A DNA stretch of 25,488 nucleotides from JBBRVP01 sp038246785 (GCA_038246785.1 JBBRVP010000048.1:1-25488); one strand, 5' to 3'. Shown: positions 7,021 to 15,738, counted from the stretch's first letter. Notes: generated by a model not told the origin, from the sequence alone. Numbers and translations: made by a program.

Positions 7021-7457
7021 CGGCCCGCGTCGGCGGCGGCCAGCCGGGCGAAGCGGGCCAGCGACTCCTCGAGTCCGGCCGCCATCACCGGACGGAGGGC
7101 GACCCAGCCGAGCCAGCCGACGATGCCCAGCGGCAGCTCGACGTCCTCCGACCAGACCAGCCGCGAGCGACCGCGAGGCAGCGGCTCGACGATGAAGCTG
7201 CCGGAGCCGCGAACGACCCGCCCGGTGTGCTCGACGAGGCAGCGGTAGGGCGGCTCCCACCCGGTCACCCGCATCGTGTCGGTGAAGCCGACCGGCCCGA
7301 CGCCGGTGAATGCCTCCACGTCCGCTCCGACGCCCTGCCCCCCGTAGACGCGGGTCAACAGCATCCAGTCGCCCTGCCGCTCCCAGTCGACGAGCAGGTC
7401 CCAGACGGTCTGCGCGGGGGCGTCGACCTCGACGGCCCGTTCGAGCCGGACGCTCAC
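7017..7457 (-). CDS. SRPBCC (START-like) family protein
   Basis: This 146-residue protein has the helix-grip fold signature of the polyketide cyclase/dehydrase-like SRPBCC family. It opens with a beta strand VRLERAVEVDAPAQTVWDLL and then W-rich ERQGDWM; the long C-terminal helix (about 120-146, MAAGLEESLARFARLAA) is typical. The family binds hydrophobic ligands in a central cavity, but no ligand can be deduced here. Its GTG start overlaps the stop of the DivIVA-like gene (GTGA), and its stop overlaps the inferred CTG start of tag, so all three are one translationally coupled unit. No membrane segment or signal peptide is seen. Confidence 0.85.
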   Translation of the reverse strand: MSVRLERAVEVDAPAQTVWDLLVDWERQGDWMLLTRVYGGQGVGADVEAFTGVGPVGFTDTMRVTGWEPPYRCLVEHTGRVVRGSGSFIVEPLPRGRSRLVWSEDVELPLGIVGWLGWVALRPVMAAGLEESLARFARLAAADAGR

Positions 7458-7756
7458 GTGTCCTCCTCAGGGCCGCTGTCGGCCCGCTCGTGCAGCCGGG
7501 CGAGCTCCTCGTCGCGGGCCGCGATCTCCGTGGCGAGCCGGTCGAGCACGGCATCGACCTGGTCCATGCGGTAGCCACGCAGCCCCAGTGCGAACCGCAG
7601 GTCGTGCACGTCGGCGGCACCCACCGGTCCCTCGGGCAGCACCGGGTGCGCGACGTCCTCCGCCGCCGCGTCCAGGCCGTCGATCCGGCCGGTCGCCACG
7701 ACGGCCACGCCGAACGCCACGAGCGCCGCTGCCGCGACGAAGAGCGCGTAGGCCAT
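7454..7756 (-). CDS. DivIVA-domain membrane protein
   Basis: This is a 100-residue protein with one N-terminal membrane segment (residues 2-22, AYALFVAAAALVAFGVAVVA). A short linker follows, then a DivIVA-type motif FALGLRGYRMDQVDAVLDRL and a charged coiled-coil tail (about 80-95). Such small DivIVA-domain proteins occur beside tag and folP2 in many actinobacteria (compare mycobacterial Rv1209, from memory). They may associate with the cell pole or septum, but the function is not established. The ATG at 7756 has a good GAGGAGAGGAG ribosome binding site, and upstream readings have no support. It is the first gene of the tag operon, divergent from folP2 with about 55 bases between starts. Confidence 0.88.
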   Translation of the reverse strand: MAYALFVAAAALVAFGVAVVATGRIDGLDAAAEDVAHPVLPEGPVGAADVHDLRFALGLRGYRMDQVDAVLDRLATEIAARDEELARLHERADSGPEEDT

Positions 7757-7811
7757 CGGCGCTCCTCTCCTCGACCGGCCGCGGGGGCTCCCGGCGACGC
7801 CTGGCCCGATC

Positions 7812-8729
7812 GTGCCACGCTGGGACCGTCCCGCGACCGAGGAGGCTGCCATCGTCGCCGCCCCGGCGCCGCTGCGCCTGGGCGGACGGACGTTCACCGA
7901 GCGCGAGCCGGTCGTCATGGCCATCGTCAACCGCACCCCCGACAGCTTCTACGACCAGGGCGCCACCTGGGCCCTCGACGCCGCGCTGCGACTGGTCGAC
8001 GAGGCGGTGGCCGAAGGCGCCGCCATCGTCGACATCGGCGGTGTGCCCGCCGGGATGGCCAGCGCCGTGGACGAGGCGGAGGAGGTACGGCGCACCGCGC
8101 CCGTGGTCGCCGCCGTGCGCGCCCGCCACCCGGACCTGGTCATCAGCATCGACACCTGGCGGGCGCGCGTCGCCCGCGTGCTCTGCGCCGAGGGCGCCGA
8201 CCTCGTCAACGACACCTGGGCCGGCTACGACCCGGAGCTGGCCGAGGTGGCCGCCGCAGCCGGAGCCGGCCTGGTGTGCAGCCACACCGGTGGTCTGCGG
8301 CCGGGCGCCGGCCCGCGCCCCCTCGCGTACGCCGACGTCGTGGCCGAGGTCGTGGGCGAGACCACCCGGCTCGCCGAGCGGGCGGTCGCCCTCGGCGTAC
8401 GCCGTGACGGCGTCCTCGTCGATCCCACCCACGACTTCGGCAAGACCACCCGGCACTCGCTCGAGCTCATCCGCCGCCTCGACGAGCTCGTCACCACCGG
8501 GTGGCCGGTGCTCGTGGCGCTCTCCCGCAAGGACTTCGTCGGGGAGACCCTCGACCTGCCGGTCGAGGAGCGGCTGCCGGGGACGCTGGCCGCCACCGCC
8601 CTCGCCGCCTGGCACGGCGCGCGGGTCTTCCGCGCCCACGACGTACGGGCGACCCGCCAGGTGCTCGAGCTGGTCGCCGCGGTCAAGGGCGACCGGCCGC
8701 CGGCCGCGGCGCGCCGCGGTCTGCCCTGA
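7812..8729 (+). CDS. folP2: Dihydropteroate synthase-like protein (FolP2 type)
   Basis: This is a TIM-barrel protein of 305 residues from the GTG at 7812. It has MAIVNRTPDSFYDQG (loop 1, residues 36-50), DIGGVPAG where true DHPS enzymes have DIGGESTRPG, ISIDTWR, LVNDTWAG, VDPTHDFGK and ALSRKDFVGE. Loss of the EST-RP element matches the FolP2 paralogues of mycobacteria, reported to lack detectable DHPS activity, so a direct role in folate synthesis is doubtful. The start is uncertain. GTG at 7812 has no ribosome binding site, while GAGGAGG at 7839-7845 lies 5 bases ahead of an in-frame ATC at 7851; an ATC start would shorten the protein by 13 residues. Neighbours match the conserved folP2-DivIVA-tag cluster. 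Confidence 0.88.
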   Translation: MPRWDRPATEEAAIVAAPAPLRLGGRTFTEREPVVMAIVNRTPDSFYDQGATWALDAALRLVDEAVAEGAAIVDIGGVPAGMASAVDEAEEVRRTAPVVAAVRARHPDLVISIDTWRARVARVLCAEGADLVNDTWAGYDPELAEVAAAAGAGLVCSHTGGLRPGAGPRPLAYADVVAEVVGETTRLAERAVALGVRRDGVLVDPTHDFGKTTRHSLELIRRLDELVTTGWPVLVALSRKDFVGETLDLPVEERLPGTLAATALAAWHGARVFRAHDVRATRQVLELVAAVKGDRPPAAARRGLP

Positions 8730-8737
8730 GGCGAGCA

Positions 8738-9604
8738 TCAGGTGCCGTTGACACGGTCGCCCGCGGCGGCCCGGTCGGCGTGCGCCTTCGCCTCCGCCGA
8801 GCGGCGCTCGAGCTCGCGTTGCGCGGCCGTCGCGGTGAGGGCGCGCATCACCTCGTCGACGTCGTCGGTGAGCGTGATCAGGTCGAGGTCGACCGCGGCG
8901 ATCTTGCCCTCGCCGGCCACGCGTTCGCGCAGCCAGCTCAACAGCCCGCCCCAGTAGGCGGAGCCGACGAGCACGACCGGGAACCGGGTCACCTTGTGGG
9001 TCTGCACGAGGGTGAGCGCCTCGAACGTCTCGTCGAGGGTGCCGAAGCCGCCGGGGAAGACGACGAAGCCCTCGGAGGACTTGAGGAACATCGTCTTGCG
9101 GGCGAAGAAGTAGCGGAACTGGATGCCGATGTCGACCCAGTCGTTGAGCGCCTGCTCGAACGGCAGCTCGATGCCCAGCCCGACGCTGACACCGCCGGCC
9201 TCGCAGCACCCCTTGTTGGCCGCCTCCATGATGCCGGGACCGCCGCCGGTGACGACGGCGTACCCCGCGGCGGCCAGCGCCGCGCCGAGGCGTTCGGCGC
9301 TGGCGTACACCGGGTCGTCGCGGGTCATGCGCGCGGAGCCGAACACGCTGACCGCCCGCGGCAGCTCGGCCAGCATCTCGAAGCCCGTGACGAACTCGGC
9401 CTGGATGCGCAGCACCCGCCACGGATCGGTGTGCAGCCAGTCGGTGGGCCCCCGTGAGTCGAGCAGCCGCTGGTCGGTGGTGGTGCGCTGCACCTGGCGG
9501 CGGCGCAGCGTCACCGGGCCCCGATGCCGCTCGGGCGGGTCGTGGAGGCCGGTCTGGTCGCCAGTCAACGGATCGGTCCCCGGATCAGGCAGCAGATCGC
9601 TCAC
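8738..9604 (-). CDS. TIGR00730/LOG family Rossmann-fold protein
   Basis: This 288-residue protein belongs to the lysine-decarboxylase-like LOG family: VTGGGPGIMEAANKG (nucleotide/phosphate loop), ARKTMFLKSSEGFVVF and the hallmark PGGFGTLDE (about 183-191). LOG proteins hydrolyse cytokinin riboside or nucleoside 5'-monophosphates to the free base plus ribose 5-phosphate; the mycobacterial homologue Rv1205 has that activity as I recall. The first 60 or so residues are a charged extension (GPVTLRRRQVQ) seen in the long actinobacterial subtype. The GTG at 9604 is preceded by TACCCT with a 6-base gap. It lies 49 bases downstream of dapE on the same strand and ends 8 bases from the convergent folP2. 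Confidence 0.9.
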   Translation of the reverse strand: MSDLLPDPGTDPLTGDQTGLHDPPERHRGPVTLRRRQVQRTTTDQRLLDSRGPTDWLHTDPWRVLRIQAEFVTGFEMLAELPRAVSVFGSARMTRDDPVYASAERLGAALAAAGYAVVTGGGPGIMEAANKGCCEAGGVSVGLGIELPFEQALNDWVDIGIQFRYFFARKTMFLKSSEGFVVFPGGFGTLDETFEALTLVQTHKVTRFPVVLVGSAYWGGLLSWLRERVAGEGKIAAVDLDLITLTDDVDEVMRALTATAAQRELERRSAEAKAHADRAAAGDRVNGT

Positions 9605-9610
9605 CTGATC

Positions 9611-9616
9611 AGGGTA
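9611..9616 (-). promoter_or_regulatory. Putative -10 element of the LOG gene (leaderless)
   Basis: TACCCT reads on the minus strand 6 bases (GATCAG) before the GTG at 9604, within the 49-base gap after dapE. This suggests the LOG gene has its own leaderless promoter in addition to read-through from dapE. Confidence 0.4.
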
Positions 9617-9653
9617 GGGAGCCGCCCGGCCGCGTGTGCGGTGAACGCCCGGC

Positions 9654-10721
9654 TCATCTGGCGCCGAGCCAGGCGGCCATCCGCCGTTCGCACGAGCGGA
9701 CCTGCTCGAGGTCGACGCGCTCGTCGTCGGCGTGCGCGAGCAGCGGGTCGCCGGGACCGAAGTTGACCGCCGGCACGCCGAGCGCCGTGAACCGGGCGAC
9801 GTCGGTCCAGCCCAGCTTCGGCCGCGGTTCGCCGCCCATCGCCTCGACGAAGCGGGTCACCTCCGGTCGGTCCAGGCCGGGACGAGCTCCCGGCGCGGCA
9901 TCGGTGACCACGACTTCGTACCCGTCGAGCACGTCGGCGACGTGCGCGGCCGCCTCCTCGACGCTGCGGCTCGGAGCGAAGCGGTAGTTGACCTCGACGA
10001 CGCACCGGTCAGGGATGATGTTGCCCGCGGTGCCTCCAGTGATCCGCACGGCACTGAGGCCCTCGCGGTAGACCAGGCCCTCGACCTCCACCTCCGTCGG
10101 GGAGTAGTCGACGAGGCGTTGCAGCAGCGGTGCGGCGCGGTGGATGGCGTTGACCCCCCGCCACCAGCGGGCGCTGTGCGCAGCCACTCCAGGGACGAGG
10201 GCCTCGACACGCAGGTTGCCGTTGCAGCCGCCCTCGACCGCGCCCCCGGTGGGCTCCATGAGCAGGGCGAAGTCGGCGGCCAGCCACTCCGGGTGCCGGC
10301 GAGAGACGCGGAGCAGGCCGTTGCTCTCCGCGTCCACCTCCTCGTGGTCGTAGAAGACGTACGTGAGGTCGCGCAACGGCTGCGTCACCTCGGCCGCCAG
10401 CCGCAGCGCGACCGCCACACCGCCCTTCATGTCGACGGTGCCCCGCCCGCGCAGGACGTCGCCCTCGCGGCGCGTGGGCAGGTTGCCGGCGACCGGCACC
10501 GTGTCGAGGTGTCCGGCGACCAGCACGCGCTCACCGCGATCGGCCCCGGTGCGCGCCATCACGGTGTCGCCGTCGCGCAGCACCTCGAGGTGCGGCAGCG
10601 CGCGCAGCGCCTGCTCGACCGCGTCGGCGAGCGGGCCTTCGGCGCCGCTGACCGACTCGGTGTCACAGATCACGGCGAGGAGCTCGTCGACGGGCAGCGA
10701 CAGGTCAAGGGATGGGCTCAC
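9654..10721 (-). CDS. dapE: Succinyl-diaminopimelate desuccinylase
   Basis: This 355-residue M20-family zinc hydrolase releases succinate from N-succinyl-LL-diaminopimelate on the way to meso-DAP and lysine. Metal and catalytic positions are visible: His and Asp in VAGHLDTVP, the bridging Asp in GRGTVDMKGG, the catalytic Glu pair in DHEEVDAE, an acidic ligand in LLMEPTGG and the C-terminal His in LLAHADDERV. The dimerisation (lid) domain occupies about 175-285. The GTG at 10721 follows TAGGGT by 6 bases, so the mRNA is probably leaderless. It is divergent from dapD, which supplies the succinyl group two steps earlier; a shared 57-base promoter region links their expression. Confidence 0.95.
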   Translation of the reverse strand: MSPSLDLSLPVDELLAVICDTESVSGAEGPLADAVEQALRALPHLEVLRDGDTVMARTGADRGERVLVAGHLDTVPVAGNLPTRREGDVLRGRGTVDMKGGVAVALRLAAEVTQPLRDLTYVFYDHEEVDAESNGLLRVSRRHPEWLAADFALLMEPTGGAVEGGCNGNLRVEALVPGVAAHSARWWRGVNAIHRAAPLLQRLVDYSPTEVEVEGLVYREGLSAVRITGGTAGNIIPDRCVVEVNYRFAPSRSVEEAAAHVADVLDGYEVVVTDAAPGARPGLDRPEVTRFVEAMGGEPRPKLGWTDVARFTALGVPAVNFGPGDPLLAHADDERVDLEQVRSCERRMAAWLGAR

Positions 10722-10727
10722 CCTTCG

Positions 10728-10733
10728 ACCCTA
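10728..10733 (-). promoter_or_regulatory. Putative -10 element of dapE (leaderless)
   Basis: TAGGGT on the minus strand lies exactly 6 bases before the GTG start at 10721. It is the same hexamer and spacing as at pepA. No ribosome binding site is present. Confidence 0.5.
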
Positions 10734-10764
10734 CGAGGAGACCGGTGCACACGTCCGGCGACCG

Positions 10765-10770
10765 TAGAGT
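10765..10770 (+). promoter_or_regulatory. Putative -10 element of dapD
   Basis: TAGAGT lies 8 bases upstream of the dapD ATG at 10779 with no ribosome binding site between, suggesting a leaderless or 1-2 base leader transcript. It sits 31 bases from the divergent dapE -10. Confidence 0.5.
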
Positions 10771-10778
10771 GCCGCCTC

Positions 10779-11705
10779 ATGGACAGCCACAGCCGCCACG
10801 CCTGGGGGGTGGGCCACGTCACCGTCGCCGCCGCAGGGGCGGTGCTGGACGCCTGGTACGCCGATCTGGGACTGGGCGCCCGCCCCGGGGCGGGCGAGCC
10901 CGTCGGTGAGGCTCGCGAGGACGCCGTCCGCGGGGTGGTCGAGCGGCCCGTGCTGACCGAGGTCGACCTGGACTCTCCGCCCGCCGACGTGGCCGACGCC
11001 TACCTGCGGCTGCACCTGCTCTCGCACCGGCTGGTCCGCCCGCACGGCCTCAACCTCGACGCGTTGTTCGCCGTGCTGCCCAACAACGTGTGGACCGACC
11101 GCGGGCCGTGCGCCGTCGAGGGTTTCGAGCAGGTGCGCCGCCAGGCGCGGGTGCGCGGCGAGCGGCTGCTCGTGCTCGGCGTGGACAAGTTCCCGCGGAT
11201 GGTCGACTACGTCGTGCCGAGCGGGGTGCGCATCGCCGACGCCGACCGGGTGCGACTCGGCGCCCACCTGGCGGCGGGCACGACGGTCATGCATGAGGGC
11301 TTCGTCAACTTCAACGCAGGGACGCTCGGGACGTCGATGGTCGAGGGCCGCATCTCCGCCGGTGTCGTCGTCGGCGACGGCTCCGACGTCGGCGGCGGGG
11401 CCTCGATCATGGGAACGCTGTCCGGCGGCGGCACCCAGGTCGTGTCCATCGGCGTGGGCTGCCTGGTCGGCGCCAACGCCGGCCTCGGCATCGCGCTGGG
11501 TGACCGCTGCGTCGTCGAGGCCGGCTGCTACGTCACCGCGGGCACCAAGGTGGCGCTGCCCGACGGTCAGGTGGTCAAGGCCCGTGACCTCTCCGGCACC
11601 GACGACGTGCTCTTCCGCCGCAACTCGCAGACCGGCGCCGTCGAGGCGGTGCCCCGCACCGGCTCGTGGGGCGGGCTCAACGCCGCCCTGCACGCCCACC
11701 AGTAG
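10779..11705 (+). CDS. dapD: Tetrahydrodipicolinate N-succinyltransferase, actinobacterial type
   Basis: This 308-residue trimeric acyltransferase transfers succinyl from succinyl-CoA to tetrahydrodipicolinate, committing it to the succinylase DAP pathway. The C-terminal half (about 150-270) is a left-handed beta helix of hexapeptide repeats (VRIADADRVRLGAHLAAGTT; GVVVGDGSDVGGGASIMGTL). Glu189 in SMVEGRISAG corresponds to the active-site Glu of the mycobacterial enzyme. Length and lack of resemblance to the E. coli N-terminus match the actinobacterial DapD subfamily. The ATG at 10779 is chosen because the family N-terminus begins here and a -10 lies just upstream; the frame is open far upstream only as a dapE shadow. 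It converges on citrate synthase with 36 bases between stops. Confidence 0.95.
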   Translation: MDSHSRHAWGVGHVTVAAAGAVLDAWYADLGLGARPGAGEPVGEAREDAVRGVVERPVLTEVDLDSPPADVADAYLRLHLLSHRLVRPHGLNLDALFAVLPNNVWTDRGPCAVEGFEQVRRQARVRGERLLVLGVDKFPRMVDYVVPSGVRIADADRVRLGAHLAAGTTVMHEGFVNFNAGTLGTSMVEGRISAGVVVGDGSDVGGGASIMGTLSGGGTQVVSIGVGCLVGANAGLGIALGDRCVVEAGCYVTAGTKVALPDGQVVKARDLSGTDDVLFRRNSQTGAVEAVPRTGSWGGLNAALHAHQ

Positions 11706-11741
11706 CGACCCCGGCGCCCGTTCGATGAGTCCCGCGGACGG

Positions 11742-13022
<1,281 letters not shown>

Positions 13023-13097
13023 GGCTGGGACCTCCGTCGCCTCGTGCCTGGTCGTGCCCGATGCTGCCGCGCACGCCGTTCCGCGCGCTGGCGACCG

Positions 13098-13103
13098 ACG
13101 CTA
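13098..13103 (-). promoter_or_regulatory. Putative -10 element of gltA
   Basis: TAGCGT on the minus strand lies just beyond the dapC terminator hairpin and about 75 bases before the gltA GTG, giving a leader of roughly 65 bases that carries a good ribosome binding site. The -35 is not clear. Confidence 0.4.
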
Positions 13104-13116
13104 ACCGATCCCGGCC

Positions 13117-13135
13117 GCACCGGGCCATCCGGTGC
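13117..13135 (-). terminator. Hairpin downstream of dapC
   Basis: GCACCGG (13117-13123) pairs perfectly with CCGGTGC (13129-13135) around a 5-base loop. It lies 10 bases past the dapC stop and just before the gltA promoter, so it should separate the two transcription units. No U-tract is present. Confidence 0.55.
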
Positions 13136-13144
13136 CGTGTGCTC

Positions 13145-14248
13145 TCAGCGCAGCCGCTCCCGCGCAGCGGCGACCCGCTCGTCGGTGACGGTCAGGCAGA
13201 TGCGTACGTGGCCTGCGCCCAGCGGTCCGTAGAAGTCCCCTGGCGCCACGAGCAGGCCGCGCTCGGCCAGCCAGGCCACGCTGTCCCAGCACGGCTCGTC
13301 ACGCGTCGCCCACAAGTAGAGCCCGGCCTCGGAGTGCTCGATGCGAAAGCCGGCTGCGCCCAGCGCCGCCCGCAGCAGCCGCCGCCGCTCGGCGTAGCGC
13401 GCGCGCTGGACCAGCACGTGCGCGTCGTCGTCGAGTGCCGCCACCATGGCCGCCTGCACCGGCGCCGGCACCATCATTCCGGCGTGCTTGCGCACCTCGA
13501 GCAGCCGACGCACGACCGCGGCGTCGCCGAGGACGAAACCCGCCCGGTAGCCGGCGAGGTTGGAGCGCTTGGACAGCGAGTGCACGGCCAGCAGCCCGTC
13601 GGTGCTGCCCCTGCTGACCTCGGGGTGCAGCACCGAGACCGGCTCGGCCTCCCAGCCCAGCTCCAGGTAGCACTCGTCGCTCACCACGAGCGTCCCGCGC
13701 TCGCGTGCCCAGTCGACCACCTTGCGCAGGTGCTCGACCGGCAGCACGCGCCCGTGCGGGTTGGCCGGGGAGTTGAGCCACAGCACGTCGACCCGCCGCG
13801 GGCCGAGCGCGGTGAGGCTGTCGGCGGGCAGCGGGGTCGCTCCGGCGAGGCGGGCCCCGACGTCGTACGTCGGATAGGCCAGTGCCGGGTGGACGACTGT
13901 CGACCCCGGACCGAGCCCGAGCAGCGTCGGGAGCCAGGCGACGAGCTCCTTGGTCCCGATCGTCGGCAGCACCGCGCCGGGGTCGAGATCCGCGACACCG
14001 AGCCGGCGGGCGGCCCAGCGCAGCGCCGCCGCCCGCAGCGCGGGCGTGCCGGCCGTGAGCGGGTAGCCGGGCGCGTCGGCGGCCGCGCGCAGCGCCTGCT
14101 GCACCACCTCCGGCGTGGGGTCGACCGGCGTACCCACGGACAGGTCGACGATGCCGTCGGGGTGGGTCTCCGCGACGGAGCGCTGCCGGCCGAGCCGGTC
14201 CCAGGGGAAGTCGGGCAGGCGCCTCGCCGTGGATGGGTGGCCGGTCAG
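13145..14248 (-). CDS. dapC: Succinyldiaminopimelate transaminase
   Basis: This is a fold-type I PLP aminotransferase (367 residues from CTG) that makes N-succinyl-LL-DAP from the keto-acid, the step between DapD and DapE. It shows the N-terminal RLPDFPWDRL motif typical of actinobacterial DapC, the pocket NSPANPHGRVL, the PLP Asp/Tyr segment VVSDECYLELGW, and Lys227 in HSLSKRSNLAGYRAGF as the Schiff-base lysine. The first in-frame GTG (14137) would delete the conserved N-terminus. No ATG or GTG lies further up, so the CTG at 14248, one base after the ferredoxin stop, is the best start. Coupling to the ferredoxin gene matches the fdx-dapC pair of mycobacteria. Confidence 0.93.
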   Translation of the reverse strand: MTGHPSTARRLPDFPWDRLGRQRSVAETHPDGIVDLSVGTPVDPTPEVVQQALRAAADAPGYPLTAGTPALRAAALRWAARRLGVADLDPGAVLPTIGTKELVAWLPTLLGLGPGSTVVHPALAYPTYDVGARLAGATPLPADSLTALGPRRVDVLWLNSPANPHGRVLPVEHLRKVVDWARERGTLVVSDECYLELGWEAEPVSVLHPEVSRGSTDGLLAVHSLSKRSNLAGYRAGFVLGDAAVVRRLLEVRKHAGMMVPAPVQAAMVAALDDDAHVLVQRARYAERRRLLRAALGAAGFRIEHSEAGLYLWATRDEPCWDSVAWLAERGLLVAPGDFYGPLGAGHVRICLTVTDERVAAARERLR

Positions 14249-14249
14249 C

Positions 14250-14579
14250 TCAGCCCTCGTCGTGTGACTGCGGGGGAAGCGCCGCCACCAGCGGTGCGTC
14301 CTTGTCTATGGCCCCGACCTTGGCCGCGCCGCCGGGGGACCCCAGGTCGTCGAAGAACTCCGCGTTGGCAGGGGTGTAGTCGCGCCACTGCTCCGGCACG
14401 TCGTCTTCGTAGAAGATCGCCTCGACGGGACAGACCGGCTCGCAGGCGCCGCAGTCGACGCACTCATCGGGGTGGATGTAGAGCATCCGGGCGCCCTCGT
14501 AGATGCAGTCGACGGGGCACTCCTCCACGCAGGCGAGGTCCTTGAGGTCCACGCAGGGCTGCGCGATCGTGTACGTCAC
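14250..14579 (-). CDS. fdxA: 7Fe ferredoxin ([3Fe-4S][4Fe-4S])
   Basis: This 109-residue cytoplasmic electron carrier has Cys9, Cys17, Cys21 and Cys25 in the first motif and CVDCGACEPVCP (Cys40, 43, 46, 50) in the second. By comparison with Azotobacter-type seven-iron ferredoxins, Cys9, Cys17 and Cys50 should hold the 3Fe cluster and Cys21, 40, 43 and 46 the 4Fe cluster. The C-terminal extension (WRDYTPANAEFFDDLGSPGG) is normal for actinobacterial FdxA/FdxC. The GTG at 14579 has a strong GAGGAGGAG ribosome binding site. dapC follows almost immediately. The electron partners are unknown. Confidence 0.95.
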   Translation of the reverse strand: MTYTIAQPCVDLKDLACVEECPVDCIYEGARMLYIHPDECVDCGACEPVCPVEAIFYEDDVPEQWRDYTPANAEFFDDLGSPGGAAKVGAIDKDAPLVAALPPQSHDEG

Positions 14580-14658
14580 GGTGCTCCTCCTCGGGCGGGC
14601 CGGCCGCGGGCCGGTCGCCGGTCTGGCTGTGGCTACTGCGGTGCTGCCTCGTGCCGCC

Positions 14659-14665
14659 TAGTATC
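14659..14665. promoter_or_regulatory. Shared -10 region for the divergent GNAT and ferredoxin genes
   Basis: TAGTAT (14659-14664) is a good -10 for the plus-strand GNAT gene, leaving a leader of about 35 bases that carries a GAGGAGG ribosome binding site. The complement of 14660-14665, GATACT, is a passable -10 for the minus-strand ferredoxin. Clear -35 boxes are not seen. Confidence 0.4.
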
Positions 14666-14703
14666 TCTCCCCCGCCGCGCCCGACGCCGAGGAGGTGGCC
14701 GCC

Positions 14704-15693
14704 ATGGGTGCGCTGTCGCCGCCGCCCGGCTCGCCGCTGGGCCCCGCGGCGATCGGCGGCCGTGTCGTGGTGCGGCACCGCGACGCCGATGGGCGGCTGA
14801 GCGATGTGCTCGGCGTGCTGGAGCGCTGGGACGTCGACGGGCTCGCCGTACGACGGCGCTCCGGAGAGCTCGTCAACGTGGCGGCGGCCGCCGTGCGGGC
14901 CGCGCGGGTGGTGCCGCCGCAGCGGGTCACGACCCGTGCCGTCCGCGCCCTCGAGACCGTGGCCGCCCAGGGATGGCCGGGCCTCGAGCAGGAGCACCTC
15001 CGAGGCTGGCTGCTTCGGGCCGGCGGCGGGTTCACCGGGCGGGCCAACTCGGTGCTCCCGCTGGGCGACCCCGGCTTGCCGCTGGACGCGGCGGTCGCGG
15101 TGGTGGAGCGCTGGTACGACGCGCGCGGCCTCGTCCCGCGCGCCCAGCTGCCCGACCGCCTCGGCGCGGTGCTCGACGACGTGCTCGCGGCCCACGGCTG
15201 GCCGGCCGGCGAGCCGGTGCTCGTCCTCGTCCGCGACCTCCCGCTGACGGCTCCGGCCGGCCGGGCCCAAGGCTTGCCACCAGTGCAGGTGCACGACGAG
15301 CCGGACGACGCCTGGCTGGCGGCGGGCTCCTACCAGGGAACGCCCTGGCCGCCCGCGGCGGTCGAGGTCCTCCGGGCAGGCAGCGGCCTGGGCTTCGCCG
15401 CGCTACCCGGCGGATCCGGCGGCGGCCCGCTCGCCGTGGCCCGCGCCTCGGTCGCGGACGCGCCCGACGGCTCTCGCTGGGTCGGTCTCACGGCCCTCGG
15501 GGTGATGCCGGGTGTGCGGCGGTCCGGGCTGGGGGCCCACCTCGTCCAGGGCGTCCTGCGCTGGGCCGCGCAGCGCGGTGCGACCCGTGGCTACCTGCAG
15601 GTGCGCTCGTCCAACGACGCGGCGCGCCACTTCTGCGACCGGCTGGGCTTCACCGAGCACCACCGCTACCACTACCGGCAGCGGCCCGGCTGA
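14704..15693 (+). CDS. GNAT family N-acetyltransferase with N-terminal SH3-like domain
   Basis: This 329-residue protein has an N-terminal beta-rich segment (about 15-75: GGRVVVRHRDADGRLSDVLG, then RRRSGELVNV) that looks like a small SH3/Tudor-like barrel. A middle region (WYDARGLVPRAQLPDRL) and a C-terminal GNAT core follow. Motif A is WVGLTALGVMPGVRRSGLGA (about 258-277), and the end LQVRSSNDAARHFCDRLGF is the classic motif B. It should transfer an acetyl group from acetyl-CoA to an amine; the substrate is unknown. The ATG at 14704 has GAGGAGG 9 bases upstream; a GTG at 14695 is too close to that site. The APH-like gene follows on the same strand after 45 bases. Confidence 0.87.
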   Translation: MGALSPPPGSPLGPAAIGGRVVVRHRDADGRLSDVLGVLERWDVDGLAVRRRSGELVNVAAAAVRAARVVPPQRVTTRAVRALETVAAQGWPGLEQEHLRGWLLRAGGGFTGRANSVLPLGDPGLPLDAAVAVVERWYDARGLVPRAQLPDRLGAVLDDVLAAHGWPAGEPVLVLVRDLPLTAPAGRAQGLPPVQVHDEPDDAWLAAGSYQGTPWPPAAVEVLRAGSGLGFAALPGGSGGGPLAVARASVADAPDGSRWVGLTALGVMPGVRRSGLGAHLVQGVLRWAAQRGATRGYLQVRSSNDAARHFCDRLGFTEHHRYHYRQRPG

Positions 15694-15738
15694 TGGCCCC
15701 GTCCCCCCCGCCCGAGTCCAACGGCGGAGGATGATCCG

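Noticed and set aside
7467..9422. Minus-strand 651-residue open frame across folP2 and the LOG gene
   Set aside because: It is a shadow of two well-supported genes, and its composition is atypical for a protein.
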